Assembly (NCBI RefSeq): GCF_051020975.1
Contig: NW_027478162.1
Location: 16,368,001-16,432,000 of the forward strand
Origin: Osmia lignaria lignaria
Lineage: Eukaryota > Arthropoda > Insecta > Hymenoptera > Megachilidae
Length of the DNA: 64,000 nt
Direction of reading: 5' to 3'
Under the pieces are notes generated by a model. It did no database searches. It was not told the DNA's origin and saw only the letters and a program-made list of their open reading frames with translations. Below, in pieces: positions 21,674 through 35,516 of this stretch. The first letter of the stretch is position 1. Every line of letters begins with the position of its first letter. The position numbers and the translations under genes are program-made.

Positions 21674-24600
21674 TCAGATGCGTAGTTCTCGAGATATATC
21701 AAGATATTTAAAAGTTCCGAAGCCGCACCAACATAATAGAGATACAGAAACACCGTGGCCCCTTTCTTTGAGATAACTCTGCACTATTGCGAGCTGCAAA
21801 TGCCACTTCCAGCTTAGCTGTGCAGAAGAAGAACAACAAGAAGAAGAAATATCTCGAAATATGTCCGTCAGGCCCCTTCCCTTGAGATAAATTTGCAAAT
21901 ATCTCGGAAACGAAGCGAGCTATGGCAAAATGTTAAGAGACCTTTTTTGTAGAGAATTATGTTTCCTACTTTTTATGTTCTATGATATTTTTTGATCAGA
22001 CGCGTAGTTCTCGAGATATATCAAGATATTTAAAAGTTCCGAAGCCGCACCAACATAATAGAGATACAGAAACACCGTGGCCCCTCTCTTTGAGATAACT
22101 CTGCACTATTGCGAGCTGGAAATGCCACTTCCAGTTTAGCTGTGCAGAAGAAGAACAACAAGAAGAAGAAATATCTCGAAATATGTCCGTTAGGCCCCTT
22201 CCCTTGAGCTGAATCTGCAAATATCTCGGAAACGAAACGAGCTATGGCAAAATGTTAAGAGACCTTTTTTGTAGAGAATTATGTTTCCTACTTTTTATGT
22301 TGTATGATATTTTTTGATCAGACGCGTAGTTCTCGAGATATATCAAGATATTTAAAAGTTCCGAAGCCGCACCAACATAATAGAGATACAGAAACACCGT
22401 GGCCCCTCTCTTTGAGATAACTCTGCACTATTGCGAGCTGGAAATGCCACTTCCAGTTTAGCTGTGCAGAAGAAGAACAACAAGAAGAAGAAATATCTCG
22501 AAATATGTCCGTTAGGCCCCTTCCCTTGAGATAAATCTGCAAATATCTCGGAAACGAAGCGAGCTATGGCAAAATGTTAACAGACTTTTTTGTAGAGAAT
22601 TAAGTTTCCTACTTTTTATGTTCTATGATATTTTTTGATCAGACGCGTAGTTCTCGAGATATATCAAGATATTTAAAAGTTCCGAAGCCGCACCAACATA
22701 ATAGAGATACAGAAACACCGTGGCCCCTTTCTTTGAGATAACTCTGCACTATTGCGAGCTGCAAATGCCACTTCCAGCTTAGCTGTGCAGAGGAAGAACA
22801 ACAAGAAGAAGAAATATCTCGAAATATGTCCGTCAGGCCAGTTCCTTTGAGCTGAATCTGCAAATATCTCGGAAACGAAGCGAGCTATGGCAAAATGTTA
22901 AGAGACGTTTTTTGTAGAGAATTATGTTTCCTACAATTTATGTTCTATGATATTTTTTGATCAGAAGCGTAGTTTTCGAGATATATCGAGATATTTAAAA
23001 GTTCCGAAGCCGCACCAACATAATAGAGATACAGAAACACCGTGGCCCCTTTCTTTGAGATAACTCTGCACTAGTGCGAGCCGCAAATGCCACTTCCAGC
23101 TTAGCTGTGCAGAAGAAGAACAACAAGAAGAAGAAATATCTCGAAATATGTCCGTCAGGCCCCTTCCCTTGAGATAAATCTGCAAATATCTCGGAAACGC
23201 AGCGAGCTATTGCAAAATGTTAAGAGACCTTTTTTGTAGAGAATTGAGTTTCCTACTTTTTATGTTCTATGAAATTTTTTGATCAGATGCGTAGTTCTCG
23301 AGATATATCAAGATATTTAAAAGTTAAGAAGCCGCACCAACATAATAGAGATACAGAAACACCGTGGCCCCTTTCTTTGAGATAACTCTGCACTATTGCG
23401 AGCTGCAAATGCCACTTCCAGCTTAGCTGTGCAGAAGAAGAACAACAAGAAGAAGAAATATCACGAAATATGTCCGTTAGGCCCCTTCCCTTGAGATAAA
23501 TCTGCAAATATCTCGGAAACGAAGCGAGCTATGGCAAAATGTTAAGAGATCTTTTTTGTAGAGAATTAAGTTTCCTACTTTTTATCTTCTATGATATTTT
23601 CTGATCAGATGCGTAGTTCTCGAGATATATCAAGATATTTAAAAGTTCCGAAGCCGCACCAACATAATAGAGATACAGAAACACCGTGGCCCCTTTCTTT
23701 CAGATAGCTATGCACTATTGCGAGCTGCAAATGCCACTTCCAGCTTAGCTGTGCAGAAGAAGAACAACAAGAAGAAGAAATATCTCGAAATATGTCCGTC
23801 AGGCCCCTTACCTTGAGATAAATCTGCAAATATCTCGGAAACCAAGCGAGCTATTGCAAAATTTTAAGAGACCTTTTTTGTAGAGAATTGAGTTTCCTAC
23901 TTTTTATGTTCTATGAAATTTTTTGATCAGATGCGTAGTTCTCGAGATATATCAAGATATTTAAAAGTTAAGAAGCCGCACCAACATAATAGAGATACAG
24001 AAACACCGTGGCCCCTTTCTTTGAGATAACTCTGCACTATTGCGTGCTGCAAATGCCACTTCCAGCTTAGCTGTGCAGAAGAAGAACAACAAGAAGAAGA
24101 AATATCACGAAATATGTCCGTTAGGCCCCTTCCCTTGAGATAAATCTGCAAATATCTCGGAAACGAAGCGAGCTATGGCAAAATGTTAAGAGACCTTTTT
24201 TGTAGAGAATTAAGTTTCCTACTTTTTATCTTCTATGATATTTTCTGATCAGATGCGTAGTTCTCGAGATATATCAAGATATTTAAAAGTTCCGAAGCCG
24301 CACCAACATAATAGAGATACAGAAACACCGTGGCCCCTTTCTTCGAGATAACTCTGCACTATTGCGAGCTGCAAATGCCACTTCCAGCTTAGCTGTGCAG
24401 AAGAAGACCAACAAGAAGAAGAAATATCTCGAAATATGTCCGTCAGGCCCCTTCCCTTGAGATAAATCTGCAAATATCTCGGAAACGAAGCGAGCTATGG
24501 CAAAATGTTAAGAGACCTTATTTGTGGAGAATTAAGTTTCCTACTTTTTATGTTCTATGATATTATTTGATCAGATACGTAGTTCTCGAGATATATCAAG

Positions 24601-26472
24601 ATATTTAAAAGTTCCGAAGCCGCACCAACATAATAGAGATACAGAAACACCGTGGCCCCTTTCTTTGAGATAACTCTGCACTATTGCGAGCTGCAAATGC
24701 TACTTCCAGCTTAGCTGTGCAGAAGAAGAACAACAAGAAGAAGAAATATCTCGAAAAATGTCCGTCAGGCCCCTTCCCTTGAGATAAATCTGCAAATATC
24801 TCGGAAACGAAGCGAGCTATGGCAAAATGTTAAGAGACCTTATTTGTGGAGAATTAAGTTTCCTACTTTTTATGTTCTATGATATTTTTTGATCGGATGC
24901 GTAGCTCTCGAGATATATCAAGATATTTAAAAGTTCCGAAGCCGCACCAACATAATAGAGATACAGAAACACCGTGGCCCCTTTCTTTGAGATAACTCTG
25001 CACTATTGCGAGCTGCAAATGCCACTTCCAGCTTAGCTGTGCAGAAGAAGAACAACAAGAAGAAGAAATATCTCGAAATATGTCCGTCAGGCCCCTTCCC
25101 TTGAGATAAATCTGCATATATCTCGGAAACGAAGCGAGCTATGGCAAAATGTTGAGAGACCTTTTTTGTAGAGAATTACGTTTTCTACTTTTTATGTTCT
25201 ATGATATTTTTTGATCAGATGCGTAGTTCTCGAGATATATCAAGATATTTAAAAGTTCCGAAGCCGCACCAACATAATAGAGATACAGAAACACCGTGGC
25301 CCCTTTCTTTGAGATAACTCGGCACTACTGCGAGCTGGAAATGCCACTTCCAGTTTAGCTGTGCAGAAGAAGAACAACAAGAAGAAGAAATATCTCGAAA
25401 TATGTCCGTCAGGCCCCTTCCCTTGAGATAAATCTGCAAGTATCTTGGAAACGAAGCGAGCTATGGCAAAATGTTAAGAGACCTTTTTTGTAGAGAATTA
25501 AGTTTCCTACTTTTTATGTTCTACGATATTTTTTGATCAGATGCGTAGTTCTCGAGATATATCAAGATATTTAAAAGTTCCGAAGCCGCACCAACATAAT
25601 AGAGATACAGAAACACCGTGGCCCCTTTCTTTGAGATAACTCTGCACTATTGCGAGCTGCAAATGCCACTTCCAGCTTAGCTGTGCAGAAGAAGAACAAC
25701 AAGAAGAAGAAATATCTCGAAATATGTCCGTCAGGCCCCTTCCCTTGAGATAAATCTGCAAATATCTCGGAAACGAAGCGAGCTATGGCAAAATGTTAAG
25801 CGACTTTATTTGTAGAGAATTAAGTTTCCTACTTTTTACGTTCTATGATATTTTTTAATCAGATGCGTAGTTCTCGAGATATATAAAGATACTTTAAAGT
25901 TCCGAAGCCGCACCAACATAATTGAGATACAGAAACACCGTGGCCCCTTTCTTCGAGATAACTCTGCACTATTGCGAGCTGCAAATGCCACTTCCAGCTT
26001 AGCTGTGCAGAAGAAGAACAACAAGAAGAAGAAATATCTCGAAAAATGTCCGTCAGGCCCCTTCCCTTGAGATAAATCTGCAAATATCTCGGAAACGAAG
26101 CGAGCATTGGCAAAATGTTAAGAGACCTTATTTGTAGAGAATTAAGTTTCCTACTTTTTATGTTCTATGATATTTTTTGATCAGATGCGTAGTTCTCGAG
26201 ATACATCACGATATTTAAAAGTTCCGAAGCCGCACCAACATAATAGAGATACAGAAACACCGTGGCCCCTTTCTTTGAGATAACTCTGCACTATTGCGAG
26301 CTGTAAATGCCACGTCCAGCTTAGCTGTGCAGAAGAAGAACAACAAGAAGAAGAAATATCTCGAAATATGTCCGTCAGGCCCCTTCCCTCGAGATAAATC
26401 TGCAAATATCTCGGAAACGAAGCGAGCTATGGCAAAATGTTAAGAGACCTTTTTTGTAGAGAATTAAGTTTC

Positions 26473-27146
26473 CTACTTTTTATGTTCTATGATATTTTTT
26501 GATCGGATGCGTAGCTCTCGAGATATATCAAGATATTTAAAAGTTCCGAAGCCGCACCAACATAATAGAGATACAGAAACACCGTGGCCCCTTTCTTTGA
26601 GATAACTCTGCACTATTGCGAGCTGCAAATGCCACTTCCAGCTTAGCTGTGCAGAAGAAGAACAACAAGAAGAAGAAATATCTGGAAATATGTCCGTCAG
26701 GCCCCTTCCCTTGAGATAAATCTGCAAATATCTCGGAAACGAAGCGAGCTACGGCAAAATGTTAAGAGACCTTTTTTGTAGAAAATTAGGATTCCTACTT
26801 TTTATGTTCTATAACATTTTTTGAACAGATGCGTAGTTCTCGAGATATATCAAGATATTTAAAAGTTCCGAAGCCGCACCAACATAATAGAGATACAGAA
26901 ACACCGTGGCCCCTTTCTTCGAGATAACTCTGCACTATTGCGAGCTGCAAATGCCACTTCCAGCTTAGCTGTGCAGAAGAAGACCAACAAGAAGAAGAAA
27001 TATCTCGAAATATGTCCGTCAGGCCCCTTCCCTTGAGATAAATCTGCAAATATCTCGGAAACGAAGCGAGCTATGGCAAAATGTTAAGAGACCTTATTTG
27101 TGGAGAATTAAGTTTCCTACTTTTTATGTTCTATGATATTATTTGA
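26473..27146. repeat. Two-unit block matching domain I copies at 4.3, 5.9 and 8.5 kb
   Basis: The junction between these units has GCTACGGCAAAATG, TAGAAAATTAGGATTCC and CTATAACATTTTTTGAACAG. The first two occur in domain I after units 4291, 5901 and 8477; the exact CTATAACAT form occurs only after 8477. The offset from 8.8 to 26.8 kb is 56 units minus the six net bases lost to indels. The second unit then changes to the CTTCGAGATAAC and GAAGACCAAC variant of 24249. Confidence 0.8.
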
Positions 27147-27468
27147 TCAGATGCGTAGTTCTCGAGATATATCAAGATATTTAAAAGTTCCGAAGCCGCA
27201 CCAACATAATAGAGATACAGAAACACCGTGGCCCCTTTCTTTGAGATAACTCTGCACTATTGCGAGCTGCAAATGCCACTTCCAGCTTAGCTGTGCAGAA
27301 GAAGAACAACAAGAAGAAGAAATATCTCGAAATATGTCCGTCAGGCCCCTTCCCTTGAGATAAATCTGCAAATATCTCGGAAACGAAGCGAGCTATGGCA
27401 AAATGTTAAGAGACCTTTTTTGTAGAGAATTAAGTTTCCTACTTTTTATGTTCTATGATATTTTTTGA

Positions 27469-28434
27469 TCAGAGGCGTAGTTCTCGAGATATATCAAGAT
27501 ATTTAAAAGCTCCGAAGCTGCACCAACATAATAGAGGTACAGAAACACCGTGGCCCCTTTCTTTGAGATAACTCTGCACTATTGCGAGCTGCAAATGCCA
27601 CTTCCAGCTTAGCTGTGGAGAAGAAGAACAACAAGAATAAGAAGTATTTCGAAATATGTCCGTCAGGCCCCTTCCCTTGAGATAAATCTGCAAATATCTC
27701 GGAAACGAAGCGAGCTACGGCAAAATGTTAAGAGACCTTTTTTGTAGAAAATTAGGTTTCCTACTTTTTATGTTCTATGATATTTTTTGATCAGACGCGT
27801 AGTTCTCGAGATATATCAAGATATTTAAAAGTTCCGAAGCCGCACCAACATAATAGAGATACAGAAACACCGTGGCCCCTTTCTTTGCGATAACTCTGCA
27901 CTATTGCGAGCTGCAAATGCCACTTCCAGCTTAGCTGTGCAGAAGAAGAACAACAAGAAGAAGAAATATCTCGAAATATGTCCGTCAGGCCCCTTCCCTT
28001 GAGATAAATCTGCAAATATCTCGGAAACGAAGCGAGCTATGCCAAAATGTTAAGAGACCTTATTTGTAGAGAATTAAGTTTCCTACTTTTTATGTTCTAT
28101 GATATTTTTTGATGAGATGCGTAGTTCTCGAGATATATCGAGATATTTAAAAGTTCCGAAGCCGCACCAACATAATAGAGATACAGAAACACCGTGGCCC
28201 CTTTCTTTGAGATAACTGTGCACTATTGCGAGCTGCAAATGCCACTTCCAGCTTAGCTGTGCAGAAGAAGAACAACAAGAAGAAGAAATATCTCGAAATA
28301 TGTCCGTCAGGCCCCTTCCCTTGAGATAAATCTGCAAATATCTCGGAAACGAAGCGAGCTATGGCAAAATGTTAAGAGACCTTTTTTGTAGAGAATTAAG
28401 TTTCCTACTTTTTATCTTCTATGATATTTTCTGA
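27469..28434. repeat. Three-unit block, first copy (second at 30044-31009)
   Basis: Units 27469, 27791 and 28113 share with 30044, 30366 and 30688 the markers AAAAGCTCCGAAGCTGC, TAGCTGTGGAGAAG, AAGAATAAGAA, CTTTGCGATAAC, GAGCTATGCCAAAATG and GATGAGATGCG with CTGTGCAC. The offset is 2,575 bp. The first two units also resemble 7189 and 7511 in domain I, 63 units away. Confidence 0.85.
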
Positions 28435-29400
28435 TCAGATTCGTAGTTCTCGAGATATATCAAGATATTTAAAAGTTCCGAAGCCGCACCAACATAATAG
28501 GGATACAGAAACACCGTGGCCCCTTTCTTTGAGATAACTCTGCACTAGTGCGAGCCGCAAATGCCACTTCCAGCTTAGCTGTGCAGAAGAAGAACAACAA
28601 GAAGAAGAAATATCTCGAAATATGTCGGTCAGGTCCCTTCCCTTGAGATATATCTGCAAATATCTCGGAAACGAAGCGAGCTATGGCAAAATGTTAAGAG
28701 ACCTTTTTTGTAGAGAATTATGCTTCCTACAATTTATGTTCTATGAGATTTTTTGATCAGAAGCGTAGTTTTCGAGATACATCGAGATATTTAAAAGTTC
28801 CGAAGCCGCACCAACATAATAGAGATACAGAAACACCGTGGCCCCTTTCTTTGAGATAACTCTGCACTAGTGCGAGCCGCAAATGCCAGTTCCAGCTTAG
28901 CTGTGCAGAAGAAGAACAACAAGAAGATGAAATATCTCGAAATATGTCCGTCAGGCCAGTTCCTTTGAGCTGAATCTGCAAATATCTCGGAAACGAAGCG
29001 AGCTATGGCAAAATGTTAAGAGACGTTTTTTGTAGAGAATTATGTTTCCCACAATTTACGTTCTATGATATTTTTTGATCAGAAGCGTAGTTTTCGAGAT
29101 ATATCGAGATATTTAAAAGATCCGAAGCCGCACCAACATAATAGAGATACAGAAACACCGTGGCCCCTTTCTTCGAGATAACTCTGCACTATTGCGAGCT
29201 GCAAATGCCACTTCCAGCTTAGCTGTGCAGAAGAAGACCAACAAGAAGAAGAAATATCTCGAAATATGTCCGTCAGGCCCCTTCCCTTGAGATAAATCTG
29301 CAAATATCTCGGAAACGAAGCGAGCTATGGCAAAATGTTAAGAGACCTTATTTGTGGAGAATTAAGTTTCCTACTTTTTATGTTCTATGATATTATTTGA

Positions 29401-31330
29401 TCAGATGCGTAGTTCTCGAGATATATCAAGATATTTAAAAGTTCCGAAGCCGCCCCACATAATAGAGATACAGAAACACCGTGGCCCCTTTCTTTGAGAT
29501 AACTCTGCACTATTGCGAGCTGCAAATGCCACTTCCAGCTTAGCTGTGCAGAAGAAGAACAACAAGAAGAAGAAATATCTCGAAATATGTCCGTCAGGCC
29601 CCTTCCCTTGAGATAAATCTGCAAATATCTCGGAAACGAAGCGAGCTATGGCAAAATGTTAAGAGACCTTTTTTGTAGAGAATTAAGTTTCCTACGTTTT
29701 ATGTTCTATGATATTTTTCGATCAGAGGCGTAGTTCTCGAGATATATCAAGATATTTCAAAGTTCCGAAGCCGCACCAACATAATAGAGATACAGAAACA
29801 CCGTGGCCCCTTTCTTTGAGATAACTCTGCACGACTGCGAGCTGGAAATGCCACTTCCAGTTTAGCTGTGCAGAAGAAGAACAACAAGAAGAAGAAATAT
29901 CTCGAAATATGTCCATCAGGACCCTTCCCTTGAGATAAATCTGCAAATATCTCGGAAACGAAGCGAGCTATTGCAAAACGTTAAGAGACCTTTTTTGTAG
30001 AGAATTAAGTTTCCTACTTTTTATGTTCTATGATATTTTTTGATCAGAGGCGTAGTTCTCGAGATATATCAAGATATTTAAAAGCTCCGAAGCTGCACCA
30101 ACATAATAGAGGTACAGAAACACCGTGGCCCCTTTCTTTGAGATAACTCTGCACTATTGCGAGCTGCAAATGCCACTTCCAGCTTAGCTGTGGAGAAGAA
30201 GAACAACAAGAATAAGAAATATTTCGAAATATGTCCGTCAGGCCCCTTCCCTTGAGATAAATCTGCAAATATCTCGGAAACGAAGCGAGCTACGGCAAAA
30301 TGTTAAGAGACCTTTTTTGTAGAAAATTAGGTTTCCTACTTTCTATGTTCTATGATATTTTTTGATCAGATGCGTAGTTCTCGAGATATATCAAGATATT
30401 TAAAAGTTCCGAAGCCGCACCAACATAATAGAGATACAGAAACACCGTGGCCCCTTTCTTTGCGATAACTCTGCACTATTGCGAGCTGCAAATGCCACTT
30501 CCAGCTTAGCTGTGCAGAAGAAGAACAACAAGAAGAAGAAATATCTCGAAATATGTCGGTCAGGCCCCTTCCCTTGAGATAAATCTGCAAATATCTCGGA
30601 AACGAAGCGAGCTATGCCAAAATGTTAAGAGACCTTATTTGTAGAGAATTAAGTTTCCTACTTTTTATGTTCTATGATATTTTTTGATGAGATGCGTAGT
30701 TCTCGAGATATATCGAGATATTTAAAAGTTCCGAAGCCGCACCAACATAATAGAGATACAGAAACACCGTGGCCCCTTTCTTTGAGATAACTGTGCACTA
30801 TTGCGAGCTGCAAATGCCACTTCCAGCTTAGCTGTGCAGAAGAAGAACAACAAGAAGAAGAAATATCTCGAAATATGTCCGTCAGGCCCCTTCCCTTGAG
30901 ATAAATCTGCAAATATCTCGGAAACGAAGCGAGCTATGGCAAAATGTTAAGAGACCTTTTTTGTAGAGAATTAAGTTTCCTACTTTTTATGTTCTATGAT
31001 ATTATTTGATCAGATGCGTAGTTCTCGAGATATATCAAGATATTTAAAAGTTCCGAAGCCGCCCCACATAATAGAGATACAGAAACACCGTGGCCCCTTT
31101 CTTTGAGATAACTCTGCACTATTGCGAGCTGCAAATGCCACTTCCAGCTTAGCTGTGCAGAAGAAGAACAACAAGAAGAAGAAATATCTCGAAATATGTC
31201 CGTCAGGCCCCTTCCCTTGAGATAAATCTGCAAATATCTCGGAAACGAAGCGAGCTATGGCAAAATGTTAAGAGACCTTTCTTGTAGAGAATTAAGTTTC
31301 CTACGTTTTATGTTCTATGATATTTTTCGA
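29401..31330. repeat. Pentamer repeat of 1,609 bp, second copy starting at 31010
   Basis: The one-base loss giving CGCCCCACAT (29451-29460 and 31060-31069) and the following unit with TTTTTCGATCAGAGGCG and ATATTTCAAAGTTCC (29722, 31331) recur 1,609 bp apart. Both deletion units are preceded by GATATTATTTGATCAG. The second copy departs from the first inside unit 31653, which is chimeric. Confidence 0.85.
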
Positions 31331-31652
31331 TCAGAGGCGTAGTTCTCGAGATATATCAAGATATTTCAAAGTTCCGAAGCCGCACCAACATAATAGAGAT
31401 ACAGAAACACCGTGGCCCCTTTCTTTGAGATAACTCTGCACGACTGCGAGCTGGAAATGCCACTTCCAGTTTAGCTGTGCAGAAGAAGAACAACAAGAAG
31501 AAGAAATATCTCGAAATATGTCCATCAGGACCCTTCCCTTGAGATAAATCTGCAAATATCTCGGAAACGAAGCGAGCTATTGCAAAACGTTAAGAGACCT
31601 TTTTTGTAGAGAATTAAGTTTCCTACTTTTTATGTTCTATGATATTTTTTGA

Positions 31653-31974
31653 TCAGAGGCGTAGTTCTCGAGATATATCGAGATATTTAAAAGTTCCGAA
31701 GCCGCACCAACATAATAGAGATACAGAAACACCGTGGCCCCTTTCTTTGAGATAACTGTGCACTATTGCGAGCTGCAAATGCCACTTCCAGCTTAGCTGT
31801 GCAGAAGAAGAACAACAAGAAGAAGAAATATCTCGAAATATGTCCGTCAGGCCCCTTCCCTTGAGATAAATCTGCAAATATCTCGGAAACGAAGCGAGCT
31901 ATGGCAAAATGTTAAGAGACCTTTTTTGTAGAGAATTAAGTTTCCTACTTTTTATCTTCTATGATATTTTCTGA
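31653..31974. repeat. Chimeric monomer with a mapped breakpoint
   Basis: The left edge has TCAGAGGCG, as expected for a copy of unit 30044. From CGAGATATTT on, it follows unit 28113 or 30688, including CTGTGCAC, and continues into a unit like 28435 (TTTATCTTCTATG, GATCAGATTCG). The switch lies within 31660-31679, where all parents are identical. This fits recombination or conversion between monomers two positions apart or more. Confidence 0.8.
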
Positions 31975-34228
31975 TCAGATTCGTAGTTCTCGAGATATAT
32001 CAAGATATTTAAAAGTTCCGAAGCCGCACCAACATAATAGAGATACAGAAACACCGTGGCCCCTCTCTTTGAGATAACTCTGCACAATTGCGAGCTGCAA
32101 ATGCCACTTCCAGCTTAGCTGTGCAGAAGAAGAACAACAAGAAGAAGAAATATCTCGAAATATGTCCGTCAGGCCCCTTCCCTTGAGATAAATCGGCAAG
32201 TATCTCGGAAACGAAGCGAGCTATGGCAAAATGTTGAGAGACCTTTTTTGTAGAGAATTAAGTTTCCTACTTTTTATGTTCTATGATATTTTTTGATCAG
32301 ATGCGTAGATCTCGAGATATATCAAGATATTTAAAAGTTCCGAAGCCGCACCAACATAATAGAGATACAGAAACACCGTGGCCCCTTTCTTTGAGATCAC
32401 TCTGCACTATTGCGAGCTGCAAATGCCACTTCCAGCTTAGCTGTGCAGAAGAAGAACAACAAGAAGAAGAAATATCTCGAAATATGTCCGTCAGGCCCCT
32501 TCCCTTGAGATAAATCTGCAAATATCTCGGAAACGAAGCGAGGTATGGCAAAATGTTAAGAGACCTTTTTTGTATGGAATTATGTTTCCTACTTTTTATG
32601 TTCTATGATATTTTTTGATCAGACGCGTAGTTCTCGAGATATATCAAGATATTTAAAAGTTCCGAAGCCGCACCAACATAATAGAGATACAGAAACACCG
32701 TGGCTCCTTTCTTTTAGATAACTCTGCACTATTGCGACCTGGAAATGCCTCTTCCACTTTAGCTGTGCAGAAGAAGAACAACAAGAAGAAGAAATATCTC
32801 GAAATAAGTCCGTTAGGCCCCTTCCCTTGAGATAAATCTGCAAATATCTCGGAAACGAAGCGAGCTATGGCAAAATGTTAAGAGACCTTTTTTGTAGAGA
32901 ATTAAGTTTCCTACTTTTTATGTTCTATGATATTTTTTGATCAGACGCGTAGTTCTCGAGATATATCAAGATATTTAAAAGTTCCGAAGCCGCACCAACA
33001 TAATAGAGATACAGAAACACCGTGGCCCCTTTCTTTGAGATAACTCTGCACTATTGCGAGCTGCAAATGCCACTTCCAGCTTAGCTGTGCAGAAGAAGAA
33101 CAACAAGAAGAAGAAATATCTCGAAATATGTCCGTCAGGCCCCTTCCCTTGAGATAAATCTGCAAATATCTCGGAAACGAAGCGAGCTATGGCGAAATGT
33201 TAAGAGACCTTTTTTGTAGAGAATTAAGTTTCCTACTTTTTATGTTCTATGATATTTTTTGATCAGATGCGTATTTCTCGAGATATATCAAGATATTTAA
33301 AAGTTCCGAAGCCGCACCAACATAATAGAGATACAGAAACACCGTGGCCCCTTTCTTTGAGATAACTCTGCACGATTGCGAGCTGTAAATGCCACTTCCA
33401 GCTTAGCTGTGCAGAAGAAGGACAACAAGAAGAAGAAATATCTCGAAATATGTCCGTCAGGCCCCTTCCCTTGAGATAAATCTGCAAATATCTCGGAAAC
33501 GAAGCGAGCTATGGCGAAATGTTAAGAGACCTTTTTTGTAGAGAATTAAGTTTCCTACTTTTTATCTTCTATGATATTTTTTGATCAGATGCGTAGTTCT
33601 CGAGATATATCAAGATATTTAAAAGCTCCGAAGGCGCACCAACATAATAGAGATACAGAAACACCGTGGCCCCTTTCTTTGAGATAACTCTGCACTATTG
33701 CGAGCTGCAAATGCCACTTCCAGCTTAGCTGTGCAGAGGAAGAACAACAAGAAGAAGAAATATCTCGAAATATGTCCGTCAGGCCAGTTCCTTTGAGCTG
33801 AATCTGCAAATATCTCGGAAACGAAGCGAGCTATGGCAAAATGTTAAGAGACGTTTTTTATAGAGAATTATGTTTCCTACAATTTATGTTCTATGATATT
33901 TTTTGATCAGAAGCGTAGTTTTCGAGATTTATCGAGATATTTAAAAGTTCCGAAGCCGCACCAACATAATAGGGATACAGAAACACCGTGGCCCCTTTCT
34001 TTGAGATAACTCTGCACTAGTGCGAGCCGCAAATGCCACTTCCAGCTTAGCTGTGCAGAAGAAGAACAACAAGAAGAAGAAATATCTCGAAATATGTCCG
34101 TCAGGCCCCTTCCCTTGAGATAAATCTGCAAATATCTCGGAAACGAAGCGAGCTATGGCGAAATGTTAAGAGACCTTTTTTGTAGAGAATTAAGTTTCCT
34201 ACTTTTCATGTTCTATGATATTTTTTGA

Positions 34229-35516
34229 TCAGATGCGTAGTTCTCGAGATATATCAAGATATTTAAAAGTTCCGAAGCCGCACCAACATAATAGAGATAC
34301 ATCAACACCGTGGCCCCTTTCTTTGAGATAACTCTGCACTATTGCGAGCTGCAAATGCCACTTCCAGCTTAGCTGTGCAGAGGAAGAACAACAAGAAGAA
34401 GAAATATCTCGAAATATGTCCGTCAGGCCAGTTCCTTTGAGCTGAATCTGCAAATATCTCGGAAACGAAGCGAGCTATGGCAAAATGTTAAGAGACGTTT
34501 TTTATAGAGAATTATGTTTCCTACAATTTATGTTCTATGATATTTTTTGATCAGAAGCGTAGTTTTCGAGATATATCGAGATATTTAAAAGTTCCGAAGC
34601 CGCACCAACATAATAGGGATACAGACACACCGTGGCCCCTTTCTTTGAGATAACTCTGCACTAGTGCGAGCCGCAAATGCCACTTCCAGCTTAGCTGTGC
34701 AGAAGAAGAACAACAAGAAGAAGAAATATCTCGAAATATGTCCGTCAGGCCCCTTCCCTTGAGATATATCTGCAAATATCTCGGAAACGAAGCGAGCTAT
34801 GGCAAAATGTTGAGAGACCTTTTTGGTAGAGAATTATGCTTCCTACAATTTATGTTGTATGATATTTTTTGATCAGAAGCGTAGTTTTCGAGATACATCG
34901 AGATATTTAAAAGTTCCGAAGCCGCACCAACATAATAGAGATACAGAAACACCGTGGCCCCTTTCTTTGAGATAACTCTGCACTAGTGCGAGCCGCAAAT
35001 GCCAGTTCCAGCTTAGCTGTGCAGAAGAAGAACAACAAGAAGAAGAAATATCTCGAAATATGTCCGTCAGGCCCCTTCCCTTGAGATAAATCTGCAAATA
35101 TCTCGGAAACGAAGCGAGCTATGGCAAAATGTTAAGAGACCTTTTTTGTAGAGAATTAAGTTTCCTACTTTTTATGTTGTATGATATTTTTTGATCAGAT
35201 GCGTAGTTCTCGAGATATATCAAGATATTTAAAAGTTCCGAAGCCGCACCAACATAATAGAGATACAGAAACACCGTGGCCCCTTTCTTTGAGATAACTC
35301 TGCACTATTGCGAGCTGCAAATGCCACTTCCAGCTTAGCTGTGCAGAGGAAGAACAACAAGAAGAAGAAATATCTCGAAATATGTCCGTCAGGCCAGTTC
35401 CTTTGAGCTGAATCTGCAAATATCTCGGAAACGAAATGAGCTATGGCAAAATGTTAAGAGACGTTTTTTGTAGAGAATTATGTTTCCTACAATTTATGTT
35501 CTATGATATTTTTTGA
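34229..35516. repeat. Four-unit block resembling 39059-40346 at 4,830-bp offset
   Basis: The order is an A unit with ACATCAAC, a B unit, a B unit with GAGATACATCGAG and GCCAGTTCCAGC, then an A unit preceded by ATGTTGTATG. The same order occurs at 39059, 39381, 39703 and 40025. Units 34551 and 34873 match 40347 and 40669 even better (AGACACACC, ATGTTGAGAGACC), so the region was copied more than once. Confidence 0.75.

Larger units (their letters stand above)
13305..33584. repeat. Domain II: 63 heterogeneous monomers, indel-rich
   Basis: This stretch mixes many variant families: units with GACGCGTAG starts, units with AAAGTTAAGAAGCCG, units with CTTTCAGATAGCTATG, units with CTTCGAGATAAC and GAAGACCAAC, and units with AAAAGCTCCGAAGCTGC. 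Eight of the eleven length changes in the window lie here. No fixed higher-order repeat covers the domain; instead blocks of one to five units recur at offsets of 643, 1,609, 2,575, 2,576, 3,221 and about 8,692 bp. Confidence 0.65.
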
